Source: an uncultured Acetatifactor sp.
GTDB lineage: Bacteria; Bacillota; Clostridia; Lachnospirales; Lachnospiraceae
Length of the DNA stretch: 13,173 bases
Assembly (NCBI GenBank): GCA_910584435.1
Contig: CAJUAP010000080.1
Coordinates: 1,698 to 14,870 of the forward strand
Direction of reading: 5' to 3'
Positions 1 to 7,380 of the stretch are shown piece by piece. Made by a program: the position numbers and the translations under genes. The notes under the pieces were generated by a model. The model was not told the DNA's origin. It made no database searches and saw nothing but the letters and a program-made list of their open reading frames with translations. Each line of letters opens with the position of its first letter. Position 1 is the stretch's first letter.

Positions 1-532
1 TTTCATAGAGGTATGCCTTTGAAAAGACTTTGTTTGGGGACTGCAGCAATAATTCCATGATACCGTATTCTTTTGCTGTCAGCTCCAGTCCAACGCCATT
101 TACTGTGAGCGTTTTGCTCTCGGTATCCAGTGTCAGTTCCTTATAGGAGAGCTGTTTTTTCTGATCTTTCATATGATATCGCCGCAGATTGGAAACGACT
201 CTTGCGGTTACCTCTCCCAAATCAAATGGCTTTGTGATATAATCATCTGCTCCCAGTGTGAGCAAATCAATCTTTGTCCCCACCAGATCTTTTGCTGAAA
301 TCACAATAACCGGAATGTCACAGTCCTTTCGGATTTCTTTTAAGATTTCGTCTCCGCTTTTGTATGGAAGCATCAGATCCAGCAGTACCATGTCAAAGTG
401 CTGGTTTCTTAACTGCCTGACACCGTCAAGTCCATCCCAGACGGATACGGTTTCATATCCATTGTTTTGCAGATTCTGTGCCAATAGCTGATTGACATCT
501 TTTTCATCTTCGATAATCAGAATACGTTCCAT
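1..532 (-). CDS. OmpR-family response regulator, partial (C-terminus beyond left edge)
   Basis: This is a two-component response regulator that would accept a phosphoryl group from a sensor kinase and bind DNA. The first 177 codons are present. The start is ATG at 532-530, preceded by AAGGAG (542-547 on the other strand) 9 bases away. The receiver domain spans about residues 1-118: acidic pocket E8/D9/E10, phospho-acceptor D52 in VLLDLMLP, S79 and K101 (TKPF). A winged-helix domain starts near residue 125 (ELTAKEYGIMELL) and is cut before the recognition helix. The partner kinase is presumably the next gene beyond the left edge, which is inference. It is divergent from the solute-binding-protein operon and shares a repeat-bearing intergenic region with it, so it probably regulates that operon. 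Family assignment is secure; target and signal are not known. Confidence 0.93.
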   Translation of the reverse strand, partial: MERILIIEDEKDVNQLLAQNLQNNGYETVSVWDGLDGVRQLRNQHFDMVLLDLMLPYKSGDEILKEIRKDCDIPVIVISAKDLVGTKIDLLTLGADDYITKPFDLGEVTARVVSNLRRYHMKDQKKQLSYKELTLDTESKTLTVNGVGLELTAKEYGIMELLLQSPNKVFSKAYLYE

Positions 533-607
533 ATTATATTGCTCCTTGTATCATCTGCCTTTTAGGGTGCAGTTTAAATGCGATTTCATGATTTGCTCCG
601 CTACATC

Positions 608-637
608 ATTTTAGTAGTTTTAGGAGTTTAAAGTCAA
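608..637 (-). promoter_or_regulatory. Candidate sigma-A promoter for the leftward response regulator
   Basis: On the minus strand, TTGACT (632-637) and TAAAAT (608-613) are separated by 18 bases. They lie about 75 bases upstream of the response regulator start. The match to TTGACA/TATAAT is 5 of 6 in each box. This is read directly from sequence; activity is inference. Confidence 0.55.
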
Positions 638-650
638 TAGCCCATTCCAA

Positions 651-702
651 TCACTCTAAAAAATCTCTAAAAATAAATGGTATTTTAGAGGGTGATTAGA
701 GA
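651..702. promoter_or_regulatory. Two inverted pairs of 11-bp direct repeats, likely response-regulator operator
   Basis: CTCTAAA occurs at 654-660 and again at 665-671, exactly 11 bp apart. Its complement TTAGAG occurs at 685-690 and 696-701, again 11 bp apart. The two pairs face opposite ways, so the region also reads as an imperfect inverted repeat (ATCAC-TCTAAAA against TTTTAGAGGGTGAT). OmpR-family regulators typically bind two direct half-sites one helical turn (about 11 bp) apart. The right-hand pair overlaps the -35/spacer zone of the rightward promoter; the left-hand pair lies about 16 bp upstream of the leftward -35 box. The adjacent response regulator is the obvious candidate ligand. 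An alternative reading is an RNA hairpin or a different dimeric repressor. Confidence 0.55.
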
Positions 703-712
703 AAAGTATGAT
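684..712 (+). promoter_or_regulatory. Candidate promoter of the solute-binding protein/permease/adaptor operon
   Basis: TATGAT (707-712) is a good -10 box. TTTAGA (684-689), 17 bases upstream, is a weak -35 that coincides with an operator repeat. A poor -35 overlapped by regulator half-sites fits activator-dependent transcription. TATTCT at 712-717 is an alternative -10 that would leave about 10 bp between repeats and -10, the usual pho-box-like geometry. Confidence 0.45.
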
Positions 713-744
713 ATTCTGTTTTCAGAACCGAAATGGGGCAGGCA

Positions 745-767
745 ATCACTTGCTACGCAAGTGGTTA
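745..767 (+). promoter_or_regulatory. Hairpin/palindrome in the operon leader
   Basis: CACTTGC (747-753), TAC loop, GCAAGTG (757-763) is a perfect 7-bp inverted repeat with a 3-base loop, and weaker symmetry continues outward to 745-767. It lies 9 bases before the Shine-Dalgarno sequence (777-782). It is not a terminator because no T-run follows. It could be an mRNA stabilising hairpin or a palindromic operator. Confidence 0.4.
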
Positions 768-789
768 TAGATGATTGGAGGGAAAGCAG

Positions 790-2997
790 ATGAAATATAA
801 GGGTTTTCACAGAATGATATGTATTTTACTTTCGGCGGCATTGGTGTTTACAAGCCTTGCCGGATGTGAAAAAAAGGGAACATCAGGAAGTTCGGGCGGC
901 GCCGGCGGGGATGACAGCGGCGGCCGGGCAATGGGGCGCTATATGGAAGAAGAACTGTCCCTTCCGGCAGAGTTTTCTTCGATCTATGATATGAAGAAGC
1001 TGGAAGACGGCTCCATACGGATAGCCGGATGCAGTGAAGACAGGGAAAGCGTGTGGGAGACAAAGGACTTGGGTATATCATGGGAGAAGGTATACGATTT
1101 TCCGGAAGAGCTCCAGGATGACGTCCGCGATACGGCTGTATCGTCAGGAGGCCGGGTTGCATGTGTATATGATGAAGGGTCGGATGCCGACATGAAAGAG
1201 ATTTTCTATCTTATGGAGCCGGACGGGTCATTTGGCCGGATTCCTTTTGAACTTCCGCAGGCGGAGGAACTCTATGTAAACCTGGTCAGGCAGATTCTGT
1301 TTGTGGGAAATGACCGGCTTCTGATCTGTGACGACCAGGGGATCTTTTATCTGGTAAATGCGGCAGACGGCAGCGTAGTACGGACATTTGAGTTTGGAAA
1401 CTCCGAAAATATGTATGCTGCATTTGCAATGGGGAAAATGCTGCTTTTTCAGAGTATTTCAGAGGTGCTTCTGTATGACAGCGAGACTGGGGAACAGCAA
1501 AGTCCCGGAGAAGCGATGCAGAACGGACTTGCAGAGAGCGGCATGATACGTGCAGCTGATACATTGGACGCTGGAGAAAGCATTTATTATGTCACAGAAC
1601 AGGGGATGTACCATTACCGGTTCGGAGGAAGCGTTGTGGAACAGCTTATAGACGGAGAGCTGAATTCTCTGGGAAGTTTTTCTGTGGATGTGGGTTCGCT
1701 GCTTATGCTGGATGAACGGAACCTGTTAGCGGCAAAAAGAGACGGCAATGAAGAAGCAGGAGCAAGGGCGGGAATATTAAAATTTGCATATTCCGAAGAT
1801 ACGCCCGCAAAGCCTGATAAGGAATTGAAGGTATATTCTTTGTATGAGGACAATTCGATACGGCAGGCCGTCGGCGGTTTTCAGAAAGAGCATGCAGATG
1901 TATATGTTCACTATGAGGCTGCACTGTCAGGAGAAGACGGCATGACGGTTTCAGACGCATTAAAGACTCTGACTACGGAAATTATGGCGGGAAAAGGCCC
2001 TGATGTGCTGGTCCTGGACGGGATGCCGGTTGAAACCTATGCGGAAAAAGGCATATTGAGGGATCTGTCCTCTGTGATTGAGGAAAATAAGGAGGAATAT
2101 TTTGAAGATGTGCGAAACGCATACAGAAATAAAGAGGAATTATGCGCAGTGCCTACAAGGTTTCTAATCCCTATGGTTCAGGCCGGCAGTGCATATTATG
2201 TACCCGGTGAGGATTTTGATACTTTTACAAAACGGGTGGGCGCATTGGAGAATATGGAGCCGGAAGAGGTGATTTCCAGATTCTGGTACAGCAGCAGCGC
2301 GGCATGGAAAAAAGAAGATAAGACACTGGATGAATCAAGGGTTCAGGAATTTTTTGAAGGATTAAAAAGGGCATATGGAGACCCGCCGGAGGGCGCAGAA
2401 AAAAAGGAAGATTCCGCACTGCCCGGAACTGACATCATGCAGGGGGACTTCCGGCTGCTTGCAGGAACTTGGAATATAAGTGCGGGGCTGTTTGGCTCCA
2501 ATCCGGACTATAAGTTTCTCCTTGCAGTAACAGAACATCTGGATGGCGGGGACTTTGGCTGTATGCCGGGGCAGGCAGAGCATGTATTCGTACCGTCTGT
2601 GACTGTAGGAATCAGCAGCAAAGGCAGTCAGCCGGAGGCAGCGGAACAGTTTGTGAGATACCTCTTCAGCGGGGAAATGCAGAAGATTTCGCAGGGCAGC
2701 GGCCTGCCGGTGCAAAAGGAGGCATTTCGAAGCGTCATTGACGGACATCAGTACGAGGGAAATACATCCTGGGTGGACTTGGAGGAAGGAATCCGCTTTG
2801 AACTGGCTCCAAGGACAGAGGAAGAGATACAGAAGCTCATGGGACTGGCAGAATCCCTGAAAACGCCCGCGCTGCAGGATGAAGTGATAAAGGAAGCGGT
2901 ATTGGAGCAGGGGGAGAAGGTGCTCAGGGGCGAAACGGAACCAGAGGAAGTGGCAGCCGCGGTTGCGCAGAAGATGAATCTTTATCTGGCGGAATAG
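790..2997 (+). CDS. Lipoprotein with propeller-like N-terminus and family 1 solute-binding domain
   Basis: This is a predicted surface lipoprotein that would deliver a solute, probably a saccharide, to the two permeases encoded next. The signal peptide ends in a lipobox (LAGC, lipidated C26) and is followed by a Gly/Ser-rich linker. Residues about 60-340 contain repeated short beta-rich units, one resembling an Asp-box (TKDLGISW, near residue 94), suggesting a propeller. Residues from about 344 (KELKVYSL) to about 680 resemble a family 1 extracellular solute-binding domain, including the GKGPDVLVLDG segment near residue 400. At 735 residues it is far longer than the usual 400-450. The start chosen is ATG 790, 7 bases after GGAGGG; the upstream TTG at 775 overlaps that ribosome site and is unlikely. 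The ligand is unknown. The propeller could be a second binding or sensing module. Confidence 0.85.
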   Translation: MKYKGFHRMICILLSAALVFTSLAGCEKKGTSGSSGGAGGDDSGGRAMGRYMEEELSLPAEFSSIYDMKKLEDGSIRIAGCSEDRESVWETKDLGISWEKVYDFPEELQDDVRDTAVSSGGRVACVYDEGSDADMKEIFYLMEPDGSFGRIPFELPQAEELYVNLVRQILFVGNDRLLICDDQGIFYLVNAADGSVVRTFEFGNSENMYAAFAMGKMLLFQSISEVLLYDSETGEQQSPGEAMQNGLAESGMIRAADTLDAGESIYYVTEQGMYHYRFGGSVVEQLIDGELNSLGSFSVDVGSLLMLDERNLLAAKRDGNEEAGARAGILKFAYSEDTPAKPDKELKVYSLYEDNSIRQAVGGFQKEHADVYVHYEAALSGEDGMTVSDALKTLTTEIMAGKGPDVLVLDGMPVETYAEKGILRDLSSVIEENKEEYFEDVRNAYRNKEELCAVPTRFLIPMVQAGSAYYVPGEDFDTFTKRVGALENMEPEEVISRFWYSSSAAWKKEDKTLDESRVQEFFEGLKRAYGDPPEGAEKKEDSALPGTDIMQGDFRLLAGTWNISAGLFGSNPDYKFLLAVTEHLDGGDFGCMPGQAEHVFVPSVTVGISSKGSQPEAAEQFVRYLFSGEMQKISQGSGLPVQKEAFRSVIDGHQYEGNTSWVDLEEGIRFELAPRTEEEIQKLMGLAESLKTPALQDEVIKEAVLEQGEKVLRGETEPEEVAAAVAQKMNLYLAE

Positions 2998-3020
2998 GGA
3001 GTTTCGGTGAGGCTGTGATG

Positions 3021-3875
3021 ATGAATCAGAAAATGAAAACCAGGGGCGGGAAGGATTTGAGGGGACTGCTGTGGATTCTGCCGAGCTTTCTTGGAGTATC
3101 TGTTTTATATCTCCTGCCCTATCTGGATGTATTTCGCCGCTCCTTTACCGGGGCGGTGGATGAACAGTTTGCGGGGCTTAATAACTACAGGAATGTGCTT
3201 GGGAATACGGCGTTTTTACTGGCATTAAAGAATACGCTTCGGTTTACGCTGGTCTGTATCCCTATATTGATTTTGGCATCCCTGCTGTGTGCGGTTCTCT
3301 TGTCTGGAAGTAAATATGGAGGGATGATAAAGAGTGCGTTCCTGATGCCGATGGCATTGCCGGCAGTCTCTGTGGCTCTGCTGTGGCGGCTTTTGTTCCA
3401 TTCCCAGGGTCTGGCTAACCAGTGGATGGGGCGGTTTGGTATGGAGGGGAGCGACTGGATGGATACCGGGAAAGCATTCTGGATACTGGTGGCCAGCTAT
3501 ATCTGGAGAAACCTGGGGTATGACATCATTTTGTGGATGGCGGGGCTCTCCGGGATTTCGGAGAGCATTTATGAGGCCGCGAGAGTAGACGGGGCAGGTG
3601 AATGGCAGTGTTTCTTAAGAATCACGCTGCCGAATCTCAAATCTTCCCTGTATACCATCACAGTATTGTCTTTCCTGAACTCATTCAAGGTGTTCCGGGA
3701 AGCCTATCTGGTTGCGGGGAACTATCCCCATGAAAGTATCTATATGATGCAGCATTTGTTTAATAACTGGTTCCAGTCCTTTTCGTTTGATAAATTATCG
3801 GCAGCGGCGGTGATGGAGGGCGGAGTGCTATTGTTTGCGATTCTGCTCTTACAAAAAGTATGGAGGATGGATTGA
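3021..3875 (+). CDS. Sugar-type ABC importer permease (MalF/UgpA-like)
   Basis: This is an inner-membrane subunit of a type I ABC importer of the carbohydrate class. About six hydrophobic segments are visible, near residues 15-37, 64-93, 100-125, 150-176, 208-230 and 260-282. The cytoplasmic EAA loop, the docking site for the ATPase, is seen as IYEAARVDGAGEWQ followed by ITLP. The N-terminal segment LLWILPSFLGV is typical of the family. Length (284 residues) is normal. In-frame GTG 3015, ATG 3018 and ATG 3021 are all possible starts; GGTGAGG at 3006-3012 favours ATG 3021. It follows the solute-binding gene by about 20 bases and its stop overlaps the next start. No MalK-type ATPase is encoded in the window, so it probably uses a shared MsmK/MsmX-type ATPase from elsewhere (inference). 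Confidence 0.9.
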   Translation: MNQKMKTRGGKDLRGLLWILPSFLGVSVLYLLPYLDVFRRSFTGAVDEQFAGLNNYRNVLGNTAFLLALKNTLRFTLVCIPILILASLLCAVLLSGSKYGGMIKSAFLMPMALPAVSVALLWRLLFHSQGLANQWMGRFGMEGSDWMDTGKAFWILVASYIWRNLGYDIILWMAGLSGISESIYEAARVDGAGEWQCFLRITLPNLKSSLYTITVLSFLNSFKVFREAYLVAGNYPHESIYMMQHLFNNWFQSFSFDKLSAAAVMEGGVLLFAILLLQKVWRMD

Positions 3876-4735
3876 TGAATTTTCGGTTGCATTTAGGAAG
3901 AAAGGCAGTATGGAGCCTTTTAATTGTGTTGGCTCTCCTGGCGGTTTACCCGGTGATTTTTCTAAGCGCAGGCTCACTTATGGGGGCAGATGAACTGGAA
4001 GACTGTCTTGGGGCGGTGGTTTCCGGGACGGAAGGATATGCAAGCTTCCCGGTACTTCCCAAATATCCGACGCTTCAGCATTTTGCGGAGGTACTTTTGG
4101 ATTCGCCGGAGTTTTTCGTCATGTTCTGGAATTCTATCCTGATCACGTTCGGAGTTCTTGGAGGGCAGTTTGTGGCAGGAACCATGGCGGCATGGGGATT
4201 TGCCAGATATGAATTTCCATGTAAAAGAGGGATTTTTCTGCTCTATATCGTACTCATGCTGCTGCCGTTTCAGGTGCTGATGCTTTCCGATTATCTGCTG
4301 CTGGACCGCCTGCGGCTGCTTGACAGTCTGTGGGCAGTCATTCTGCCTGGTATGTTTTCTACATTCCCGGTTTTTATCATGTACCGGTTCTTTGCGGAGA
4401 TCCCGGACAGCTTAATCGAGTCGGCAAGGCTTGACGGGGCCAGGGAGTGGCAGTTGTTCTGGTATATTGCACTTCCCATGGGCTCTTCCGGGATTATTGC
4501 GGCGCTGGTGCTTGGGTTTCTGGAATATTGGAGCCTGATTGAGCAGCCTCTGACATTTATCAAGGATAAAAGCAGGCTGCCATTGTCTGTTTTCCTGCCG
4601 GATCTTACGATGACGGGGAAAGCAGGGTTTCTGTTTGCCGTATCGGTTGTTACCTTCCTTCCGGCAATCATGGTATTTATGGGAGGCCGGGATTATCTGG
4701 AACAGGGGATTATGGCAGGGGCGGTAAAAGAATAG
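3875..4735 (+). CDS. Sugar-type ABC importer permease (MalG/UgpE-like)
   Basis: This is the second permease subunit, expected to pair with the preceding one. Hydrophobic segments include residues about 11-33, 82-105, 118-140 and 155-175, plus two near the C-terminus. The EAA loop is clear: LIESARLDGAREWQ followed by IALPMG. Between the first two membrane segments is an extended loop (about residues 34-80) containing the usual pre-TM phrase P-T-LQHF-EVL. The start is taken as ATG 3875, which overlaps the previous stop (TGATG) and has GGAGG at 3862-3866, 8 bases upstream. The in-frame ATG at 3860 lies before that site and is less likely. Length (286 residues) is family-typical. The stop touches the candidate GTG of the next gene. 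Confidence 0.9.
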   Translation: MNFRLHLGRKAVWSLLIVLALLAVYPVIFLSAGSLMGADELEDCLGAVVSGTEGYASFPVLPKYPTLQHFAEVLLDSPEFFVMFWNSILITFGVLGGQFVAGTMAAWGFARYEFPCKRGIFLLYIVLMLLPFQVLMLSDYLLLDRLRLLDSLWAVILPGMFSTFPVFIMYRFFAEIPDSLIESARLDGAREWQLFWYIALPMGSSGIIAALVLGFLEYWSLIEQPLTFIKDKSRLPLSVFLPDLTMTGKAGFLFAVSVVTFLPAIMVFMGGRDYLEQGIMAGAVKE

Positions 4736-4749
4736 TGAGGTGGATGAAA

Positions 4750-6174
4750 ATGATCCGTAAAAAAGCTTTTGGGATTTTCGGAGGTTTTCTTGCGGTTATG
4801 CTTGTATTTACAATTCTGTCAAGAGCGGCAAGCGGCGCCTCAATGGCAAGGGTGGAGACAGTCAGGATATCGACGGGGACGATTGACCATAGGGTGTCTG
4901 CAAGCGGCAGGGTAGAGGCAGGAAAAGAGGTCGCGGTATATACCGAAGGCGCACAAAGGGTGGAGGAAATCTTTGTCAGGGAGGGACAGATGGTAGAAGA
5001 AGGGGAGGTGCTTTTTCAGATCAGCCTGTCCGAATTGGAAGAGCAGATTACTGCCGCCCGCCAGGATATGGAAAAGATGAGGCTTCAAAACCAGGATATC
5101 TTAAACAGCAGAAATCAGGAACAGCAGGATCAGGCAACGGCAAGGAACAGGGCGGCAGAAGATTATGATATGGCAGTGCTGAAAGGGGAGCAGTCCATAG
5201 CAGAGGCGAAAAGCGCATGGGAGGCGGCAGAAGGGGCTCTTCGGGAGTTCCTTGAGAGCAGTGCTGATGAAAGGGTATATAATCAGGAACAAGAGATGTC
5301 CGGGGAAGGCAGTCTGTCTGGGCAGACAGATGACAGTGCCGGAGGTGAGGAATCCGGAGCCGAATGGGAAGCGAGGAAGTCTGAGTTAGAGCAGGCAGCG
5401 GCAGATGCGAAACAGGCATATGACGAGGCGGTTTCATCCAATGATCAGAACATGCTGGCAGCGAAGCGGGCGCTGGAGGATTCATCAAAGGGATTAACTT
5501 TAGACAGTACACTAGAGCAGAATGAGATTACCAGACAGCAGGAAGAATTGAAACTGAATAAACTTATAGAGCTTAAGGCGGCCGAAGGGAAGATTCAGGC
5601 GCCTGTTCGGGGAACAGTGACAGAGATTATGATAACGACAGGAGATTTTACCTCTGACCAGACAGCGATCCGCATGGCAGATGCTTCTGGTGAAAGCTGT
5701 CTGACTGTCTCTGTGGACAGGACGGAAGGGGAATTTATAAGTGCAGGAAGCAGCGTGGAAATCAAGGCTTCCGGGAAGACGGAGAAAATCTGTGATTATA
5801 CGGTCACGGATATCGTTGAAAATAAGGAAGACAAAACGCTTCTGGATATAAGGATTCATCTGCCGGGAGGAGTACTGGAAGCAGGGACATTGGCGGAGGC
5901 AGAGATTGTCCGCAAGCCGGAAAACTACGCGGCGACATTGCCTGTGGAGACACTTCATGAGGAGAGTGGCGGTTATTACGTATTGGTTTTAGAGGAAGAA
6001 CAGGGAGTGTTGGGAACAGAACTGGCGGTACGGCGTTTTGATGTGGAAGTACTGGATAAAAACGGCACTGCCGTAGCATTAAAAGAAGGGGTATTGTCCG
6101 GGGAACAGGAGGTTGTCAGCAGCTCAAACAGGATGCTCCAGGAAGGAGACCGGGTGAGAAAGAAGGAAAAATGA
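4750..6174 (+). CDS. HlyD/MacA/YknX-type membrane-fusion adaptor
   Basis: This is a membrane-anchored adaptor of the kind that works with MacB-like or RND exporters. It has an N-terminal membrane anchor (residues about 7-24) and the first half of a lipoyl/barrel-sandwich domain (about 56-92, with EGQMVEEGEVLF). A long charged coiled-coil hairpin (about 95-275) follows, then the second lipoyl half (about 280-310, IQAPVRGTVTEI), then beta-barrel and membrane-proximal domains. The hairpin tip (about 178-208) is a Gly/Ser/Glu/Asp-rich, non-helical insert. The start is ATG 4750 because GAGGTGG (4737-4743) lies 6 bases upstream; in-frame GTG 4735, overlapping the previous stop, is an alternative giving five more residues. 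It overlaps the following gene by ATGA. In a Gram-positive cell there is no TolC, so it presumably acts at the membrane or cell-wall face. Confidence 0.87.
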   Translation: MIRKKAFGIFGGFLAVMLVFTILSRAASGASMARVETVRISTGTIDHRVSASGRVEAGKEVAVYTEGAQRVEEIFVREGQMVEEGEVLFQISLSELEEQITAARQDMEKMRLQNQDILNSRNQEQQDQATARNRAAEDYDMAVLKGEQSIAEAKSAWEAAEGALREFLESSADERVYNQEQEMSGEGSLSGQTDDSAGGEESGAEWEARKSELEQAAADAKQAYDEAVSSNDQNMLAAKRALEDSSKGLTLDSTLEQNEITRQQEELKLNKLIELKAAEGKIQAPVRGTVTEIMITTGDFTSDQTAIRMADASGESCLTVSVDRTEGEFISAGSSVEIKASGKTEKICDYTVTDIVENKEDKTLLDIRIHLPGGVLEAGTLAEAEIVRKPENYAATLPVETLHEESGGYYVLVLEEEQGVLGTELAVRRFDVEVLDKNGTAVALKEGVLSGEQEVVSSSNRMLQEGDRVRKKEK

Positions 6175-7331
6175 AGAAAAGCAGTATGAAAGCATACGGG
6201 AAATTTATGGTGAAAATAGCAGTGATTGGGATCGGGATATACCTGTTCTGCCGGTCAGCCGCCTTCTGGGGAGAGCTGCTGTATAGTAAAAATAAGATCC
6301 AGTTTTGTCTGGAACAGTCTATAGACGGCCGGGAAGCGGCAGAGCTTCTGAAGCGGGATGAGGAATTTACGAAGGAAAGCGGTTACGAAAAGCCAGAAGC
6401 GATATCCGGCGTCTGTATCTGGGGAGAGAAAAAACAGGCCGTTCTGGAAAATAAAAACCTTTCAAGAAAAACGGAAGCAGATGTAATCTTATTCTGCGGA
6501 GATATAGAACTGCTGATTGAGGGCTGCAGGGTACCGGCAAAGGATGATATACGGGGCTGCCTGGTAGACGAGCAGACGGCATGGGAATTGTTCGGGGACA
6601 GTCAGGTTACGGGGATGGAGATTACTTGTGAAGGGATTCCTTACATGATCAGGAGGGTCATTCCTGGGGAGAAGAAAATTGCGGTTTTCCCTGCAGGCAG
6701 CATGGAAGGACGGACATCAGGCATTCAGGATGGATTGAATTTAGGAGAGGGAGCAGGGGAGGGGAATCAGGAGAACCACAGCTGCCTAAGCAGGATTACG
6801 GTGTTAAAACCAGCGGCGGTCTCGATGAATGATTTGAAATCGTCACTATACAGCCGGTATGGGGTCGCGGCAACACTTCTTGATTTACAGCTTCTTCGGG
6901 GCATAAGCGGATTTTTTGTATTATTGGTTCCGGTTATGGTATGTGTATTTGTCCTCCGGAATTTTTACCAAAGCTATCAAAAACAACAGGAGTGGATCTG
7001 GAAAGCGGTGATGGCTGCAGCAGCGCTGGTTTTGCTCATACTGGCATTGCTTTTTATAAGGCAATGGGTGCAGATTCCATATGACTATATCCCGGAAAAA
7101 TGGTCTGATTTTACCTTTTGGACGGAGTTATGGAAAGAGAAGGCGGATGGTATGGAATACTTGATGAAGATACAGAAATCTATTTTGGATTTAGAGTGGA
7201 TGAACAGTTTTTTTAAGAGCATAATCTGGGGTGTGTTGGCAGGGACATTTTTTGTGGCTGGAATTATACTGCTAAAACATAGTGAGTATAATTTAGAACA
7301 GTATATGACAAATCCATCTGATATGGGATAG
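6171..7331 (+). CDS. MacB/FtsX-like membrane protein without ATPase domain (probable)
   Basis: This 386-residue protein has one N-terminal membrane segment (about 14-31), an extracytoplasmic region of about 210 residues, and three C-terminal segments (about 244-266, 278-300 and 349-370). That 1+3 layout and the position of the large soluble domain match a MacB/FtsX permease half. Its place directly after a MacA/HlyD-type adaptor, with a 4-base ATGA overlap, supports pairing with it. I see no Walker motifs and no strongly diagnostic sequence signature, so the assignment rests on topology and context. AGAAGGA (6161-6167) precedes the start at a short spacing, consistent with translational coupling. 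If it is a transport permease, its ATPase must be encoded elsewhere. It may instead be a non-transporting signalling or assembly partner. Confidence 0.65.
   Translation: MKKSSMKAYGKFMVKIAVIGIGIYLFCRSAAFWGELLYSKNKIQFCLEQSIDGREAAELLKRDEEFTKESGYEKPEAISGVCIWGEKKQAVLENKNLSRKTEADVILFCGDIELLIEGCRVPAKDDIRGCLVDEQTAWELFGDSQVTGMEITCEGIPYMIRRVIPGEKKIAVFPAGSMEGRTSGIQDGLNLGEGAGEGNQENHSCLSRITVLKPAAVSMNDLKSSLYSRYGVAATLLDLQLLRGISGFFVLLVPVMVCVFVLRNFYQSYQKQQEWIWKAVMAAAALVLLILALLFIRQWVQIPYDYIPEKWSDFTFWTELWKEKADGMEYLMKIQKSILDLEWMNSFFKSIIWGVLAGTFFVAGIILLKHSEYNLEQYMTNPSDMG
7287..7292 (+). promoter_or_regulatory. Possible -10 box for the cold-shock gene, inside the preceding gene
   Basis: A perfect TATAAT lies at 7287-7292, within the end of the preceding coding sequence, but the region 17 bases upstream (TTATAC) is a poor -35. 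If used, it would give a leader of about 180 nt including both hairpins at 7381-7451. No better promoter is evident in 7332-7478. Weakly supported. Confidence 0.25.
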
Positions 7332-7380
7332 AAAAGCTTTTGAAATATGGGGTTCCGGGATTTATTCTATTGGTAAGGCA

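Noticed and set aside
258..491. Open frame on the plus strand
   Set aside because: It is antisense to a well-conserved receiver domain with intact catalytic residues on the minus strand, has no ribosome site and no family resemblance.
649..697. Imperfect inverted repeat considered as a bidirectional terminator or mobile-element end
   Set aside because: A+T-rich arms with a bulge, no T-run after the stem, no target duplication, and the 11-bp repeat spacing and nearby promoter boxes explain it better.
2362..2748. 128-codon open frame on the minus strand
   Set aside because: Antisense to the solute-binding domain, no ribosome site, no recognisable domain.
5048..5512. 154-codon open frame on the minus strand
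   Set aside because: It lies wholly opposite the adaptor's coiled-coil region; the Pro/Leu/His/Ser-rich composition is what the reverse complement of Glu/Gln/Ala/Gly-rich codons gives.
5512..5958. 148-codon open frame on the minus strand
   Set aside because: Antisense to the adaptor lipoyl and barrel domains; no ribosome site, no domain.
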